Shown here: positions 43,504 through 52,574 of the stretch, piece by piece | How positions within the stretch are numbered: the stretch's first letter is position 1 | Layout: every line of letters starts with the position of its first letter | NCBI RefSeq assembly: GCF_020166105.1 | Contig: NZ_JAIUJY010000001.1 | Span: 248,001-312,000 of the forward strand | Direction of reading: 5' to 3' | From: Blastococcus sp. LR1 | GTDB taxonomy: Bacteria; Actinomycetota; Actinomycetes; Mycobacteriales; Geodermatophilaceae | Length of the DNA stretch: 64,000 bases | Notes under the pieces: model-generated | What the model was told of the DNA's origin: nothing | Databases searched by the model: none | What the model saw: the letters and a program-made list of their open reading frames with translations, nothing else | Position numbers and translations under genes: made by a program

Positions 43504-44196
43504 TCAGGCGGGCGGCGAGGTGTCGTCCGGGCCGCCCAGCTCGCCGTGCAGCCAGCGACCCAGCTGTGCCGTGCCGACCGCGCCCAGCAGCACACCGACG
43601 GCGGCTCCGGCCGTGACCACGACGCGCACCGGGTCCAGGTCGGCCAGGTCGAGGCCGGACACGACGCCGGCCCCACCCAGCGTGAGGCCGGTCATCGCCA
43701 CTCGGGTCGGGCGCTCCCACACCGAGATCGGACCCGTCCGCCGCACCCCCGCCTGACCGGCTCGGGCCCGCAGGTAGTCGGGCAGCCAGCACAGCGCGCC
43801 GAAGGTCACCGCGAGCCACCCCGGAGCACCGGCGGCCCACAGCGCCGCGGCGTAGGCGGCCTCGGTCAGCCGGTCGACGACCGAGTCGAGCACGTACCCA
43901 CGGCGGGACGCGCGCCCGGTGCCGATGGCGAGGGCGCCGTCCAGGCTGTCGAGCAGCCCGGAGACGCCGATCAGGACGCCGGCGAGCACCAGCCAGGCAC
44001 CGCCGGCCGCCGCCGGGACGACCGCGCCGACAGCCACTGCCAGCCCGGCGGCCGTGGCCGCGGCCGGAGGGAGCGCCGCCAGGGGCCGGGCCAGGGTGTG
44101 CGCCAGCGTCAGCCAGCCGCGCACCAGCGGCGCGCTGGTGTCGGCTCCGCCGTGCCAGCGCGACCACGCGGCGAGGTACTCCTCCCGGTCCAGCAC
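43504..44196 (-). CDS. CDP-alcohol phosphatidyltransferase family protein
   Basis: Membrane protein of 230 aa with about six helices. The CDP-OH-P signature is DSLDGALA...GYVLDSVVD (about 83-105); the usual Arg after the Ala is Ile. It would transfer a phosphatidyl or related group from a CDP-activated donor to an alcohol. GTG 44196 follows AAGGAGG by 4 bases. It is divergent from the lipase gene across 45 bp. Confidence 0.87.
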   Translation of the reverse strand: MLDREEYLAAWSRWHGGADTSAPLVRGWLTLAHTLARPLAALPPAAATAAGLAVAVGAVVPAAAGGAWLVLAGVLIGVSGLLDSLDGALAIGTGRASRRGYVLDSVVDRLTEAAYAAALWAAGAPGWLAVTFGALCWLPDYLRARAGQAGVRRTGPISVWERPTRVAMTGLTLGGAGVVSGLDLADLDPVRVVVTAGAAVGVLLGAVGTAQLGRWLHGELGGPDDTSPPA

Positions 44197-44241
44197 CGCG
44201 CCTCCTTCGCCCCGCCCTGTGCCACCAGGGAGAGTAGGAGC

Positions 44242-45039
44242 ATGTCCAGCGACCGCCGCGCCCGTCGCCTCCCCCTGGTCCTCCTGATCATCGCGCTCGT
44301 CGGCGCGGCGGTGGTCGCTGCCCTGCTGATCCCCTGGGGCGACGCGCCGGCCCCGCGGGAGGAGGTCGCCGCGGAGGAGCCGGGTCCGGTGCTGCTCGTC
44401 CCCGGCTACGGCGGGAGCGTCGAGAGCATGGGCCTGCTGGCCGGCCGGCTGCGGACGGAGGGTCGGGACGCCACGGTCGTCCCCTGGCCGGCTCCCGGAA
44501 CCGGCGACCTCCGCCAGGTGGCGGCCAACCTGGACGACGCCGCCCGCGACGCCCTCGACCGCACCGGCGCGGAGAGCGTCGACGTCGTGGGCTACTCCGC
44601 CGGCGGCCTGGTGGCCCGGATCTGGATCACCGACGGCAACGCCGACCTCGCCCGCCGCGTGGTGACCCTGGGTGCTCCGCACCACGGCACGGACGTGGCG
44701 CAGCTCGGGGCCACCTTCGCTCCGGAGAGCTGCCCGGAGGCATGCCTGCAGATGGTGCCGGGCAGCGAACTGCTCACGGCGCTCGCCGAGGACGAGACCC
44801 CCGACGGCGTCGACTGGATCTCGGTCTGGACCACGCAGGACACCATCGTCACCCCTCCCGAGACGGCCCGGCTCGACGGCGCGGTGAACGTGACCGTCCA
44901 GTCGGTGTGCGCCGACCGCCAGGTCGGCCACATGCAGCTGCCCGTCGACCCGGTCGTGCAGGCCATCGTGGTGCGGCAACTCGGCGCCCAGGATCTCGCC
45001 CCTCTCACCGCCGAGGACTGCTCGACGCTCGACGGCTGA
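44242..45039 (+). CDS. Membrane-anchored alpha/beta-hydrolase (lipase class 2-like)
   Basis: It is 265 aa. An N-terminal signal anchor (about 9-30) is followed by LLVPGYGGSVESMG (oxyanion region), the nucleophile elbow VGYSAGGLVAR and TLGAPHHGTDVA; GHMQLP near the end holds the His. Two Cys in CPEAC may form a disulfide outside the membrane. ATG 44242 has AGGAGC directly upstream. Confidence 0.88.
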   Translation: MSSDRRARRLPLVLLIIALVGAAVVAALLIPWGDAPAPREEVAAEEPGPVLLVPGYGGSVESMGLLAGRLRTEGRDATVVPWPAPGTGDLRQVAANLDDAARDALDRTGAESVDVVGYSAGGLVARIWITDGNADLARRVVTLGAPHHGTDVAQLGATFAPESCPEACLQMVPGSELLTALAEDETPDGVDWISVWTTQDTIVTPPETARLDGAVNVTVQSVCADRQVGHMQLPVDPVVQAIVVRQLGAQDLAPLTAEDCSTLDG

Positions 45040-45082
45040 GCGCCCGTGTGTCGGATCCGGGGATCCCGGGCAGGACCGGCGC

Positions 45083-45718
45083 ATGGCTGCTCCGCTGTCC
45101 GACGCCGTCGTCGTCGACGTCCTCCGCCGGGTCGACCGGCTGCTCACCCCGCTGGCGACCCGGCTCGGCCGCCCGCCGGCGCTCCCGCGCGAGGAGCGCG
45201 AGCGGTGGTGGGCCGACGAGGTGTCCAGGGTCGCGGCCGGCGTCTCGGCGGCGCCGCGGTTCGCCGGCAAGCTGGCCGACCTGCTGCCGCTGCAGAACAC
45301 CGTGGGGACGGCGGTCCAGTCGCTCGTCGTCCTCGGCGTCGCCGGCGAGCACGGCGTCGAGGCCCCGGCGGAGCGGGTGTCGGTGCTGGCGAAGGTGCTG
45401 CTGGGCCGGGACCTGCCGGCCGACCGCGTCACGCCGCTGCTGATCAGGGCCAAGGGCGCCTACGTCGACGAGGCCCTGGGCAGCCGGGAGGACCGCAGCG
45501 GCGTCTCCGGTGCGGCGAAGACGCTGTGGCGGGCCGCCCGGATGCTGACCCGGATCGACGACGCCCTCGACGTCCGGCCCAAGGGTGGGCTGTTCGCCCG
45601 GGCGGTGTCGAACCTGCCGGTCGTCGGCGTCGCCGGGGGCTACCTGGCCGAGCGCGAGGGACTGCGCCGCGCCGCGGGGCGCACGGCCGACGTGCTGGAG
45701 GGCACGCTCAAGGGCTGA
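45083..45718 (+). CDS. Hypothetical alpha-helical protein
   Basis: A 211-aa protein of normal codon use that I cannot assign. It is Ala/Leu/Arg-rich with a conserved-looking core [21 protein letters not shown] followed by [15 protein letters not shown] and, near the end, a glycine-rich [17 protein letters not shown] that may associate with membranes. ATG 45083 has only a weak ribosome site. Its last 11 bases overlap the end of the convergent metF gene. Confidence 0.7.
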   Translation: MAAPLSDAVVVDVLRRVDRLLTPLATRLGRPPALPREERERWWADEVSRVAAGVSAAPRFAGKLADLLPLQNTVGTAVQSLVVLGVAGEHGVEAPAERVSVLAKVLLGRDLPADRVTPLLIRAKGAYVDEALGSREDRSGVSGAAKTLWRAARMLTRIDDALDVRPKGGLFARAVSNLPVVGVAGGYLAEREGLRRAAGRTADVLEGTLKG

Positions 45719-46622
45719 CCGGCTCGTCCCCGGGCCGGCCGACGAGGTTCGTGAACACCTCACGGGTCGCCGTCGACCGGTTCATGGTGATGAAGTGGAT
45801 GCCGGGCACGCCCTCGTCCAGCAGGGTCCCGCACAGGTCCGTGGCCACCTCGACGCCGAGGTCGCGGACGGCCGCCTTGTCCTCGGGCCGGTCCCCGTCG
45901 AGGGCGGTGAACCGCTCCATCAGGTCGTCGGGGAACGCCTGACCCGACAGCTCCACGATCCGACTGATCTGCCGGACGTTGGTCACCGGCATGACGCCGG
46001 CCAGGATCGGCACCTCGCAGCCCTGTGCGGCCACCCGGTCGCGCAGCCGCAGGTAGTCCTCGGCGCGGAAGAACATCTGCGTGATCGCGAAGTCGGCGCC
46101 GGCCCGGCACTTGGCCACGAACTGCTCGACGTCGGAGTCCGGGTCGGGCGAGCGCGGGTGCAGCTCGGGGAACGCCGCCACCCCGACCGAGAAGTCGCCG
46201 ATGGACCGGATCAGCTCCACCAGTTCCGAGGCGTACTGCAGCCCTTCGGGGTGCGCGATCCAGTCCGCCTGCGGATCGGCGCCGGGCGGATCCCCGCGCA
46301 GCGCCAGGACGTTGCGGACGCCGGCCGCCGCCAGCCGGCTGACGATGTGCCGCAGCTCGGCGATGCTGTGGTCGACGGCCGTGAGGTGGGCCAGCGGCGT
46401 CATCGTCGTCTCGGTGGCGATCCGCTCGGTCACCGCGAGCGTGCCCTCGCGGGTCGAGCCGCCCGCTCCGTAGGTCACCGACACGAACGAGGGGCGCAGC
46501 CGCTCGAGCTCGCGCAGCGCGGTCCACAGCTGCGCCTCCCCCTCGGCCGTCTTGGCCGGGAAGAACTCGAACGACCAGGTGGGGCGCTCGGTCGCCAGCA
46601 GCTCGCGCACGGTCCGGGTCAC
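45708..46622 (-). CDS. metF: Methylenetetrahydrofolate reductase
   Basis: TIM-barrel flavoenzyme of 304 aa making 5-methyl-THF for methionine synthesis. [37 protein letters not shown] and [17 protein letters not shown] are the family motifs. It occupies the place of Rv2172c in M. tuberculosis, next to the prenyl synthase gene. The start is GTG 46622; the ribosome site is weak. It is divergent from crtE across 129 bp. Confidence 0.92.
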   Translation of the reverse strand: MTRTVRELLATERPTWSFEFFPAKTAEGEAQLWTALRELERLRPSFVSVTYGAGGSTREGTLAVTERIATETTMTPLAHLTAVDHSIAELRHIVSRLAAAGVRNVLALRGDPPGADPQADWIAHPEGLQYASELVELIRSIGDFSVGVAAFPELHPRSPDPDSDVEQFVAKCRAGADFAITQMFFRAEDYLRLRDRVAAQGCEVPILAGVMPVTNVRQISRIVELSGQAFPDDLMERFTALDGDRPEDKAAVRDLGVEVATDLCGTLLDEGVPGIHFITMNRSTATREVFTNLVGRPGDEPVSP

Positions 46623-46751
46623 GGCATCCGAGGGTACGGGCGCGCTCGGGCCGCCTCGCGGGAGCACCGGAGATCTCCTGCATCCGAAGCCGGGCCGTCG
46701 ACCGAAGAAGGCCGAGGAACAGGCCGGCCGAGGATCGAACAGGAGACGGCG

Positions 46752-47933
46752 ATGAACCCGAGCACGGCAGTTGCCCCGCTCACGAGGTGGACCCCCACAG
46801 GGTTGGGCGATACTGACCAGATGATCGCCGGGGCGCAGCAGCGCGAGTCCGTCGCTCCCCTGGCCGCCGCCGATCTCGACCGGGTGCGGGCCGCCGTCGC
46901 CGAGGCCCTCACCGGGTTCCTCGAGCAGCAGCGCGCGACCCTCGCCGGCATGGACGCGCGGCTGGCGCCGGTGGCCGACGAGGTCTGCGCGATCGCCGAG
47001 GGCGGCAAGAAGCTGCGCCCGTCCTTCGCCTACTGGGGCTGGCGCGGGGCCCGCCCCGAGGCCGGCGGCGAGGAGGACGCCGCGGTGCTGCGGGCCGTCG
47101 CCGCGCTGGAGTTCGTGCACGCCAGCGCCCTCGTCCACGACGACGTCATGGACGCCGCCGGCACCCGTCGCGGCCGACCCACCACCCACATCGGCTTCGC
47201 CGACAAGCACACCGCCGAGGCCCTCGACGGCGACCGGGAGCTGTTCGGCGTCGGCGCCGCCATCCTCGTCGGCGACCTGGCCCTGGTCTGGTCCGACGAG
47301 CTGCTGCGCTGCTCGGGCATCTCCGAGGCCGCGCTGGGTCGGGCCCGCGCCGTGTGGGACACGATGCGCACCGAGGTCACCGCCGGCCAGTACCTGGACC
47401 TGCTGCGGGCGGCCGGCGGGCTTCCCGGCCCCGACGGCGCGCTCACCGTCGCGCGGTACAAGAGCGCCGGCTACACCGTCCAGCGCCCCCTGCAGCTGGG
47501 CGTCGCCATCGCCGGCGGCGGGCCCGCGGTCGTGGAGGCGTGCACCGCCATCGGCCTGCCGCTGGGCGAGGCGTTCCAGCTGCGCGACGACGTCCTGGGT
47601 GTGTTCGGGGACCCGTCGGTCACCGGCAAGTCCGCCGACGACGACCTGCGCGAGGGCAAGCAGACCCTGCTCATCGCGCTCGCCGAGGAGGCCGCAGACG
47701 ACGCCGGGCGCTGTCTGCTGGCCGACCTGCTGGGCAGCCAGACCGCCCGCACCGAGGACTTCGACGCGCTGCGCGAGCTGCTGGTCTCCACCGGCGCCCG
47801 CGACCGGGTCGAGGAGCGGATCACCACCCGCACCAGGGAGGCGCGGAGCGCGATCGCCGAGGCCCCGATGGCCGACGACGCCAAGGCAGCGCTCGACGCC
47901 CTCGCCGTCGCGGCGACCACCCGCACCGCATGA
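46752..47933 (+). CDS. crtE: Polyprenyl (geranylgeranyl) diphosphate synthase
   Basis: It is 393 aa. First Asp-rich motif [15 protein letters not shown] (about 134-148), [14 protein letters not shown], second motif [12 protein letters not shown]. It condenses IPP with allylic diphosphates; with crtI and crtB directly downstream and coupled by overlaps, GGPP for carotenoids is the likely product, though the ortholog idsA2 may also serve other lipids. ATG 46752 follows AGGAGA; a second ATG at 46821 is possible. Confidence 0.9.
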   Translation: MNPSTAVAPLTRWTPTGLGDTDQMIAGAQQRESVAPLAAADLDRVRAAVAEALTGFLEQQRATLAGMDARLAPVADEVCAIAEGGKKLRPSFAYWGWRGARPEAGGEEDAAVLRAVAALEFVHASALVHDDVMDAAGTRRGRPTTHIGFADKHTAEALDGDRELFGVGAAILVGDLALVWSDELLRCSGISEAALGRARAVWDTMRTEVTAGQYLDLLRAAGGLPGPDGALTVARYKSAGYTVQRPLQLGVAIAGGGPAVVEACTAIGLPLGEAFQLRDDVLGVFGDPSVTGKSADDDLREGKQTLLIALAEEAADDAGRCLLADLLGSQTARTEDFDALRELLVSTGARDRVEERITTRTREARSAIAEAPMADDAKAALDALAVAATTRTA

Positions 47934-49411
47934 GGACAGTTCCGGGTCGCACCGATCGCGTCGTCGTCGTCGGCGCGGGCCTGGCCGGTCTGGGCGCGGC
48001 GCTGCGGCTGCGCGGCGCCGGACGCGAGGTCACCGTGGTCGAGCGGGCCCACGGGCCCGGCGGCCGCGCCGGGCGCATCGAGCAGGACGGCTACGTGCTG
48101 GACACCGGGCCGTCGGTCTTCACCGCTCCGGAGGTCGTCGCCGACACCCTCGCCGCCGTCGGCGAGAAGCTCGAGGACCGGCTGGACCTGCGTCCCCTGG
48201 AGACCAGCTACCGGGCCCAGTACGCCGACGGCACGCACCTCGACGTGCACGCCGACCCGGCGCGGTTCGCCGACGAGGTGGCGGCGCTGTGCGGGCCGGC
48301 CGAGGCGGTGGCCCTGCGCCGGTACCTCGCGGACCTCGCCGAGCTGTACCGGCTGCAGCTGACCACCTTCATCGACCGGAACCTCGACTCACCGCTGGAC
48401 CTGGTCGGCCCGCAGCTGATCCAGCTCGCTCGCCGCGGCGGCTTCGGCCGGCTGTCGGCGCACGTGGAGAAGTACTTCGCCGACGACCGGCTGCGCCGGC
48501 TGTTCAGCTTCCAGGCGCTCTACGCCGGGGTCTCCCCCTTCCGCGCCATCGCCGCCTACGCCGTGATCGCCCAGCTCGACATCGGCGCCGGCGTCTGGCA
48601 CCCGGTGGGCGGCATCGGCGCGGTGCCCCGCGCCCTGGCCGCCGCGGCCGTCGACGCCGGCGTGACCTTCCGCTACGGATCCGGGGTGCGCGAACTCGCC
48701 ACCTCCGGCTCGCGGATCTCCGACGTCGTCCTGGACGACGGCGAGCGGCTGCCCGCCGACGCCGTCGTCGTCACCACCGACGCGCCGCACACGCTGGTGC
48801 CGGGGCTGCGGGGACCGCGTCGGCCGATCTACTCGCCGTCCTGCGTGGCGCTGCACGTCGGCGTGCGCACCGAGGTGCCCGGGCAGGCGCACCACACGAT
48901 CAGCTTCGGCGACTCCTGGCGCGGGGTGTTCGACGAGCTGACCCACGACGGCCGCCCGATGAGCGATCCGAGCCTGCTGATCAGCATGCCGTCGGTGACG
49001 GACCGCTCGCTCGCCCCCGAGGGCGGACAGGTCCTCAGCGTCGTCGCCCCGACGCCGAACCTGGACCGGCGCAGCGGCGGCAACCCCGACCTCGACTGGG
49101 ACGCCCTCGCCCCCCGCTACCGCGACGAGCTGCTCGAGACGCTGGAGGCCCGCGGGTTCACCGGCCTCACCGGCGCCATCGAGGTCGAGCACCTGGACAC
49201 CCCGCGCACCTGGGCCGCCCAGGGCATGGCCGCGGGCACCCCGTTCGCGCTGGCGCACACCTTCGGCCAGACCGGCCCGTTCCGGCCCTCGACCCTGCCG
49301 CGCCGGGGCCCGGAGAACGTGGTGCTGGCCGGCTCCTCGGTGCAGCCCGGGGTCGGCGTGCCGATGGTGCTGATCAGCGGCCGGCTGGCCGCGGAACGGA
49401 TCACCGGATGA
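47930..49411 (+). CDS. crtI: Phytoene desaturase
   Basis: FAD-dependent desaturase of 493 aa. The Rossmann motif is [17 protein letters not shown] (10-26) with GPGGRAGR after it; [27 protein letters not shown], and the C-terminal [21 protein letters not shown] are typical CrtI segments. It converts phytoene stepwise to lycopene (or neurosporene). ATG 47930 overlaps the crtE stop. Confidence 0.93.
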   Translation: MRTVPGRTDRVVVVGAGLAGLGAALRLRGAGREVTVVERAHGPGGRAGRIEQDGYVLDTGPSVFTAPEVVADTLAAVGEKLEDRLDLRPLETSYRAQYADGTHLDVHADPARFADEVAALCGPAEAVALRRYLADLAELYRLQLTTFIDRNLDSPLDLVGPQLIQLARRGGFGRLSAHVEKYFADDRLRRLFSFQALYAGVSPFRAIAAYAVIAQLDIGAGVWHPVGGIGAVPRALAAAAVDAGVTFRYGSGVRELATSGSRISDVVLDDGERLPADAVVVTTDAPHTLVPGLRGPRRPIYSPSCVALHVGVRTEVPGQAHHTISFGDSWRGVFDELTHDGRPMSDPSLLISMPSVTDRSLAPEGGQVLSVVAPTPNLDRRSGGNPDLDWDALAPRYRDELLETLEARGFTGLTGAIEVEHLDTPRTWAAQGMAAGTPFALAHTFGQTGPFRPSTLPRRGPENVVLAGSSVQPGVGVPMVLISGRLAAERITG

Positions 49412-50343
49412 CCGCGCTCGACGACCGCCAGGTCCAGCTCGACGCCGCCTACCGGCACTGCGCCGCGATCGCCGCCGAGCACGGCAAGAGCTACCACCTG
49501 GCGACCCGGCTGCTCACCCCCGACCGGCGGCCGGCCGTGCACGCGCTCTACGCCGCGGCCCGCGTGGCCGACGACTTCGTCGACCACCCCGGCGCCGACC
49601 CCGCGGGTGACCTGGCGAGCTGGTCGACGTCGCTCCTGGCGGAGCTGGAGACCGGGTGGTCCGAGGACCCGGTGCGGCTCGCGCTGGTGCACACCTACCG
49701 GCGCTACGACATCCCGCTGGAGCACCTGGTCGACTTCCTGGCCGCCATGACCAGCGACCTCGACGTCACCGGCTACGCCGACCTGGACGCGCTCGACCGG
49801 TACATGTGGGGCTCGGCGTCGGTCATCGGCCTGCAGGTCCTGCCCGTGCTCGGCACCGCGCCCGGGGTGGCCCGCGAGGAGGCCGCACCGCACGCCATCG
49901 CCCTGGGCGAGGCGTTCCAGCTGACCAACTTCCTGCGCGACGTCGGCGAGGACGTGGACCGCGGCCGGGTGTACCTGCCCGCGGACCTGATGGCCGCCCA
50001 CGGCGTCACCCGGGAGCAGCTCGCGGAGAAGCGGTTCGACGCGAACTTCCGCGAGCTGATGCGCGAGATGGTGGCGGTCGTGCGCCGTCGCTACGACGAC
50101 GCCGCGCCCGGCACTCCCCTGCTGGCGCCGGAGTCGAGGGACTGCGTCCGCGCGGCCACCGCCCTGTACGGCGGGATCCTCGGCGCGATCGAGCGGGCCG
50201 ACTACCGGGTGCTCGACCGGCGGGTGTCGGTGTCCAAGCCGCGGCGCCTGGGGGTGTTCGCCCGCCGGTTGACCGCCGCCCAGCTCGCCAGGGTCAGGGT
50301 CACCATGGCGAAGCCGAAGAGCAGGTCCTCCAGCGGCGCGTAG
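49408..50343 (+). CDS. crtB: Phytoene synthase
   Basis: Squalene/phytoene synthase fold, 311 aa. The two Asp-rich sites are in YAAARVADDFVDHPG and LTNFLRDVGEDVDRGRVYLP. It couples two GGPP to phytoene. ATG 49408 overlaps the crtI stop. The last 142 bases lie antisense to crtYd, and the final 23 residues (after GVFARRL) look like tail added by reading into that gene. Confidence 0.94.
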   Translation: MTALDDRQVQLDAAYRHCAAIAAEHGKSYHLATRLLTPDRRPAVHALYAAARVADDFVDHPGADPAGDLASWSTSLLAELETGWSEDPVRLALVHTYRRYDIPLEHLVDFLAAMTSDLDVTGYADLDALDRYMWGSASVIGLQVLPVLGTAPGVAREEAAPHAIALGEAFQLTNFLRDVGEDVDRGRVYLPADLMAAHGVTREQLAEKRFDANFRELMREMVAVVRRRYDDAAPGTPLLAPESRDCVRAATALYGGILGAIERADYRVLDRRVSVSKPRRLGVFARRLTAAQLARVRVTMAKPKSRSSSGA

Positions 50344-50549
50344 GCGATCCGCGGACCCCAGATGGTGCGCTCGTCGTAGACCACGACGTCCAGGCCGGTC
50401 AGCACGCCGTTCATCAGCAGCTGGAAGGTCACGATGATCGCGTAGGCGACCCAGAAGACCGGCCGGGTGACCATGCGGGTCCGGTACACCGCCAGGTCCA
50501 CCACGAGGACGGCGACGACGGCGGTGACCGCGAGGGCGGAGTAGCTCAC
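50202..50549 (-). CDS. crtYd: Lycopene cyclase domain subunit CrtYd-type
   Basis: Small heterodimeric carotenoid cyclase subunit, 115 aa, three transmembrane helices. It has the diagnostic YDERTIWGPRIAYAPLEDLL and GFAMVTLTLASWAAV. The PLED motif is encoded at about 50336-50325, within the part that overlaps crtB on the other strand. GTG 50549 overlaps the crtYc stop. With CrtYc it would form beta (or epsilon) rings; which type cannot be told from sequence alone. Confidence 0.88.
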   Translation of the reverse strand: MSYSALAVTAVVAVLVVDLAVYRTRMVTRPVFWVAYAIIVTFQLLMNGVLTGLDVVVYDERTIWGPRIAYAPLEDLLFGFAMVTLTLASWAAVNRRANTPRRRGLDTDTRRSSTR

Positions 50550-50968
50550 CGGTCGGCCTCCATGCCGCTACCCGACTCCGCGCCCCGGTCCGCTCCTCGC
50601 TCGTTCCTCGCTGCGATGCTCCCGCGGCTGTCGTCGGGGGCAGCCGGATAGCCGGCGTCCCAACCGGTCACCTTCCGCACCGCCTCCAGCGCCAGCACCG
50701 AGCAGAGCGGGACGACGAGGAAGAACAGCACCTCCTCGACCGGGATGCCGCCGGGCAGCCGGACGTCGAGGGTGCGGGTGGCCGAGTAGTTCCAGTGCCC
50801 CTGCGCGATGGCGTAGAGCACCCACACGACGAACACCGAGAACTCCGGCAGGACGGCGAGCAGCAGCCGCCGCCAGCGCGCGTAGACCCGCACCCGCAGG
50901 AGCAGCTCCAGCGGCGCGGTCACCACCAGGCAGCCGAGGAGCAGCCCGAGATAGGTGAACTGCTCCAT
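50546..50968 (-). CDS. crtYc: Lycopene cyclase domain subunit CrtYc-type
   Basis: It is 140 aa and three helices; YLGLLLGCLVVTAPLELLL, GHWNYSATRTLDVRLPGGIPVEE and EVLFFLVVPLCSVLALEAV match CrtYc. The C-terminal 35 residues are a Ser/Arg/Glu tail with unusual composition (repeated GAGCGAGGA-like DNA). ATG 50968. Partner of CrtYd, encoded immediately downstream and coupled by GTGA. Confidence 0.88.
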   Translation of the reverse strand: MEQFTYLGLLLGCLVVTAPLELLLRVRVYARWRRLLLAVLPEFSVFVVWVLYAIAQGHWNYSATRTLDVRLPGGIPVEEVLFFLVVPLCSVLALEAVRKVTGWDAGYPAAPDDSRGSIAARNERGADRGAESGSGMEADR

Positions 50969-50983
50969 GCGCCGGCCGGGGGC

Positions 50984-51307
50984 CTAGAGCGCCAGGGCCT
51001 GGGCGCGGCGGGTGACCTCGGTGTGCCGGTTGTCGCGCAGCGCCTGCACCGGCGTCCCGGGAAGCGACTCGTCCTCGCGGAAGAGCCACTCGAAGGCCTC
51101 CTCGTCGGAGAACCTGCCGTCCTGCAGGACGGTCAGCAGACCGGGGAGGTGCTTGAGGACTTCGCCGTCCTGGATGAAGTCGGCCGGGATCTTGCCGTTC
51201 CCGCTGCCGGGGACGGCCATCAGCTTGCGGTCGCGCAGCAGCTGCCGGACCCGGTTCGGCGAGGTGCCCAGCAGCTGGGCGACCTCCGCGGGCGTGAGCG
51301 TGTCCAT
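50984..51307 (-). CDS. Rv2175c-like DNA-binding protein
   Basis: Winged helix-turn-helix protein of 107 aa: DTLTPAEVAQLLGTSPNRVRQLLRDRKLMAVPG is the HTH part, followed by the family region LLTVLQDGRFSDEEAFEWLF. In M. tuberculosis Rv2175c is phosphorylated by the neighbouring kinase PknL, which loses its DNA binding; a Ser/Thr kinase lies 3 kb away here, and Thr3/Thr5 stand at the matching N-terminal place. ATG 51307 is only 13 bases from the divergent oxidase ATG. Confidence 0.9.
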   Translation of the reverse strand: MDTLTPAEVAQLLGTSPNRVRQLLRDRKLMAVPGSGNGKIPADFIQDGEVLKHLPGLLTVLQDGRFSDEEAFEWLFREDESLPGTPVQALRDNRHTEVTRRAQALAL

Positions 51308-51320
51308 AGAGTGCCAGCCT

Positions 51321-52460
51321 ATGGCGAGCGACAACGGACCCGACAACCTGGTACCCCCGCCGCAGGCCCGCGCGGAGGCCGAGGTCACGCCCGAGGACCC
51401 CGGGCAGGTGGCTCCGTTCCTCGATCTCGCCCACCTCGAGGCCCGGGCGCGGGACCTGCTGCCTCCCGACGTCTACGACTACTACGCCGGCGGCTCGGAC
51501 ACCGAGACGACGATGCGGGAGGCGCCCGAGGCCTGGCGGTCCTACCGGCTCCGGCCGCGCGTGCTGCGCGGCGTGACGCAGGCGCAGCTGGGCACCGAGC
51601 TGCTCGGCAGCCACGTCCGGACCCCGATCGGTGTCGCCCCCTGGGCCTACCAGGGCATGGCGCACCCGGACGGCGAGCTGGCCACCGCCCGGGCGGCGGT
51701 GGCCACCGGCGCCCTCATGACGGCGTCCACGAGCGCCACGCACACCCTCGAGGAGATCGCCGCCGAGGCCGACGGTGCCCCGCAGTGGTTCCAGCTCTAC
51801 CGGCAGCACTCCGACGCACACACCAAGGACCTCGCCCGGCGCGCGGGCGACGCCGGGTACCGCGCGCTGGTCATGACCGTCGACGTGCCCCTCCTCGGCC
51901 GCCGGCACCGCGACATGACCAACGCCTTCGCCCTGCCGGCCGGGCTGCGCATGGCCAACCACCCGGACGCCGACGGCCGCCGCCCGGCGCTGACCGAGCT
52001 GGCGACCGCGACGTGGACCTTCGACGACATCGCCCGGTTCGGCGAGGTCTCCGGGCTGCCGGTCGTGGTCAAGGGCGTGCTGCGTGGCGACGACGCCGTC
52101 CGGTGCGTGCAGGCCGGGGCGTCGGCCGTCTGGGTCTCCACGCACGGCGGACGCCAGGCCGACCCCGCCGTCTCCAGCACGCACGCCCTCCCGGAGATCG
52201 TCGACGCCGTCGGGGACGACGCCGAGGTCTACGCCGACGGCGGCATCCGCACGGGCGCGGACGTGCTGACCGCGCTCGCCCTCGGCGCCCGGGCGGTGTT
52301 CCTCGGCCGGCCCATCGCCTGGGGGCTGGCCGGCGGTGGCGCCGCCGGCGTCGCGCAGGTGCTCGAGGGGCTCACCGAGGAGCTGGCGCACACGATGGTG
52401 CTGTGCGGCCTGGACGACGTCCGGTCGGTGCCCCGCGACTCGATCACCGCGGCGCGCTAA
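51321..52460 (+). CDS. FMN-dependent alpha-hydroxy-acid oxidase/dehydrogenase
   Basis: FMN TIM-barrel enzyme of 379 aa (lactate/glycolate oxidase family). VYDYYAGGSDTETT, PIGVAPWAYQGMAHPDGE, VVKGVLRGDDAV (active Lys), VSTHGGRQAD (His and Arg of the active site) and ADGGIRTGADVLTALALGA are present. It oxidises a 2-hydroxy acid to the keto acid. A GTG at 51408 is an alternative start that would leave room for a promoter. Confidence 0.9.
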   Translation: MASDNGPDNLVPPPQARAEAEVTPEDPGQVAPFLDLAHLEARARDLLPPDVYDYYAGGSDTETTMREAPEAWRSYRLRPRVLRGVTQAQLGTELLGSHVRTPIGVAPWAYQGMAHPDGELATARAAVATGALMTASTSATHTLEEIAAEADGAPQWFQLYRQHSDAHTKDLARRAGDAGYRALVMTVDVPLLGRRHRDMTNAFALPAGLRMANHPDADGRRPALTELATATWTFDDIARFGEVSGLPVVVKGVLRGDDAVRCVQAGASAVWVSTHGGRQADPAVSSTHALPEIVDAVGDDAEVYADGGIRTGADVLTALALGARAVFLGRPIAWGLAGGGAAGVAQVLEGLTEELAHTMVLCGLDDVRSVPRDSITAAR

Positions 52461-52462
52461 CC

Positions 52463-52546
52463 TTGGCCCGGGCCGTGACTGGCGCGTCGAGGTGGGCCAC
52501 CACCGGGGAGCGGTCCGCACCACCACCGCCGTGCGCCTGGGCCACC
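52463..52546 (+). ncRNA. ZTP (pfl) riboswitch upstream of glyA
   Basis: The conserved segments of the ZMP/ZTP aptamer appear in order: GGGCCGTGACTGGCG (52470-52484), AGGTGGGCCACCACCGGGGA (52490-52509) and the 3' CGCCTGGGCC. It senses ZMP/ZTP, a sign of 10-formyl-THF shortage, and switches on folate one-carbon genes such as glyA. It lies 30 bases before the glyA start, so translational control is plausible. Confidence 0.88.
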
Positions 52547-52574
52547 TAACCGTCCTCACGCGCAGGAGCCCCGA

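Noticed and set aside
50580-50640. Mobile or REP-like repeat in the crtYc tail (GAGCGAGGAACGAGCGAGGAG type sequence)
   Set aside because: Only one clear copy occurs in the window, with a vague partial match near 42330, so it cannot be called a dispersed repeat from this sequence alone.
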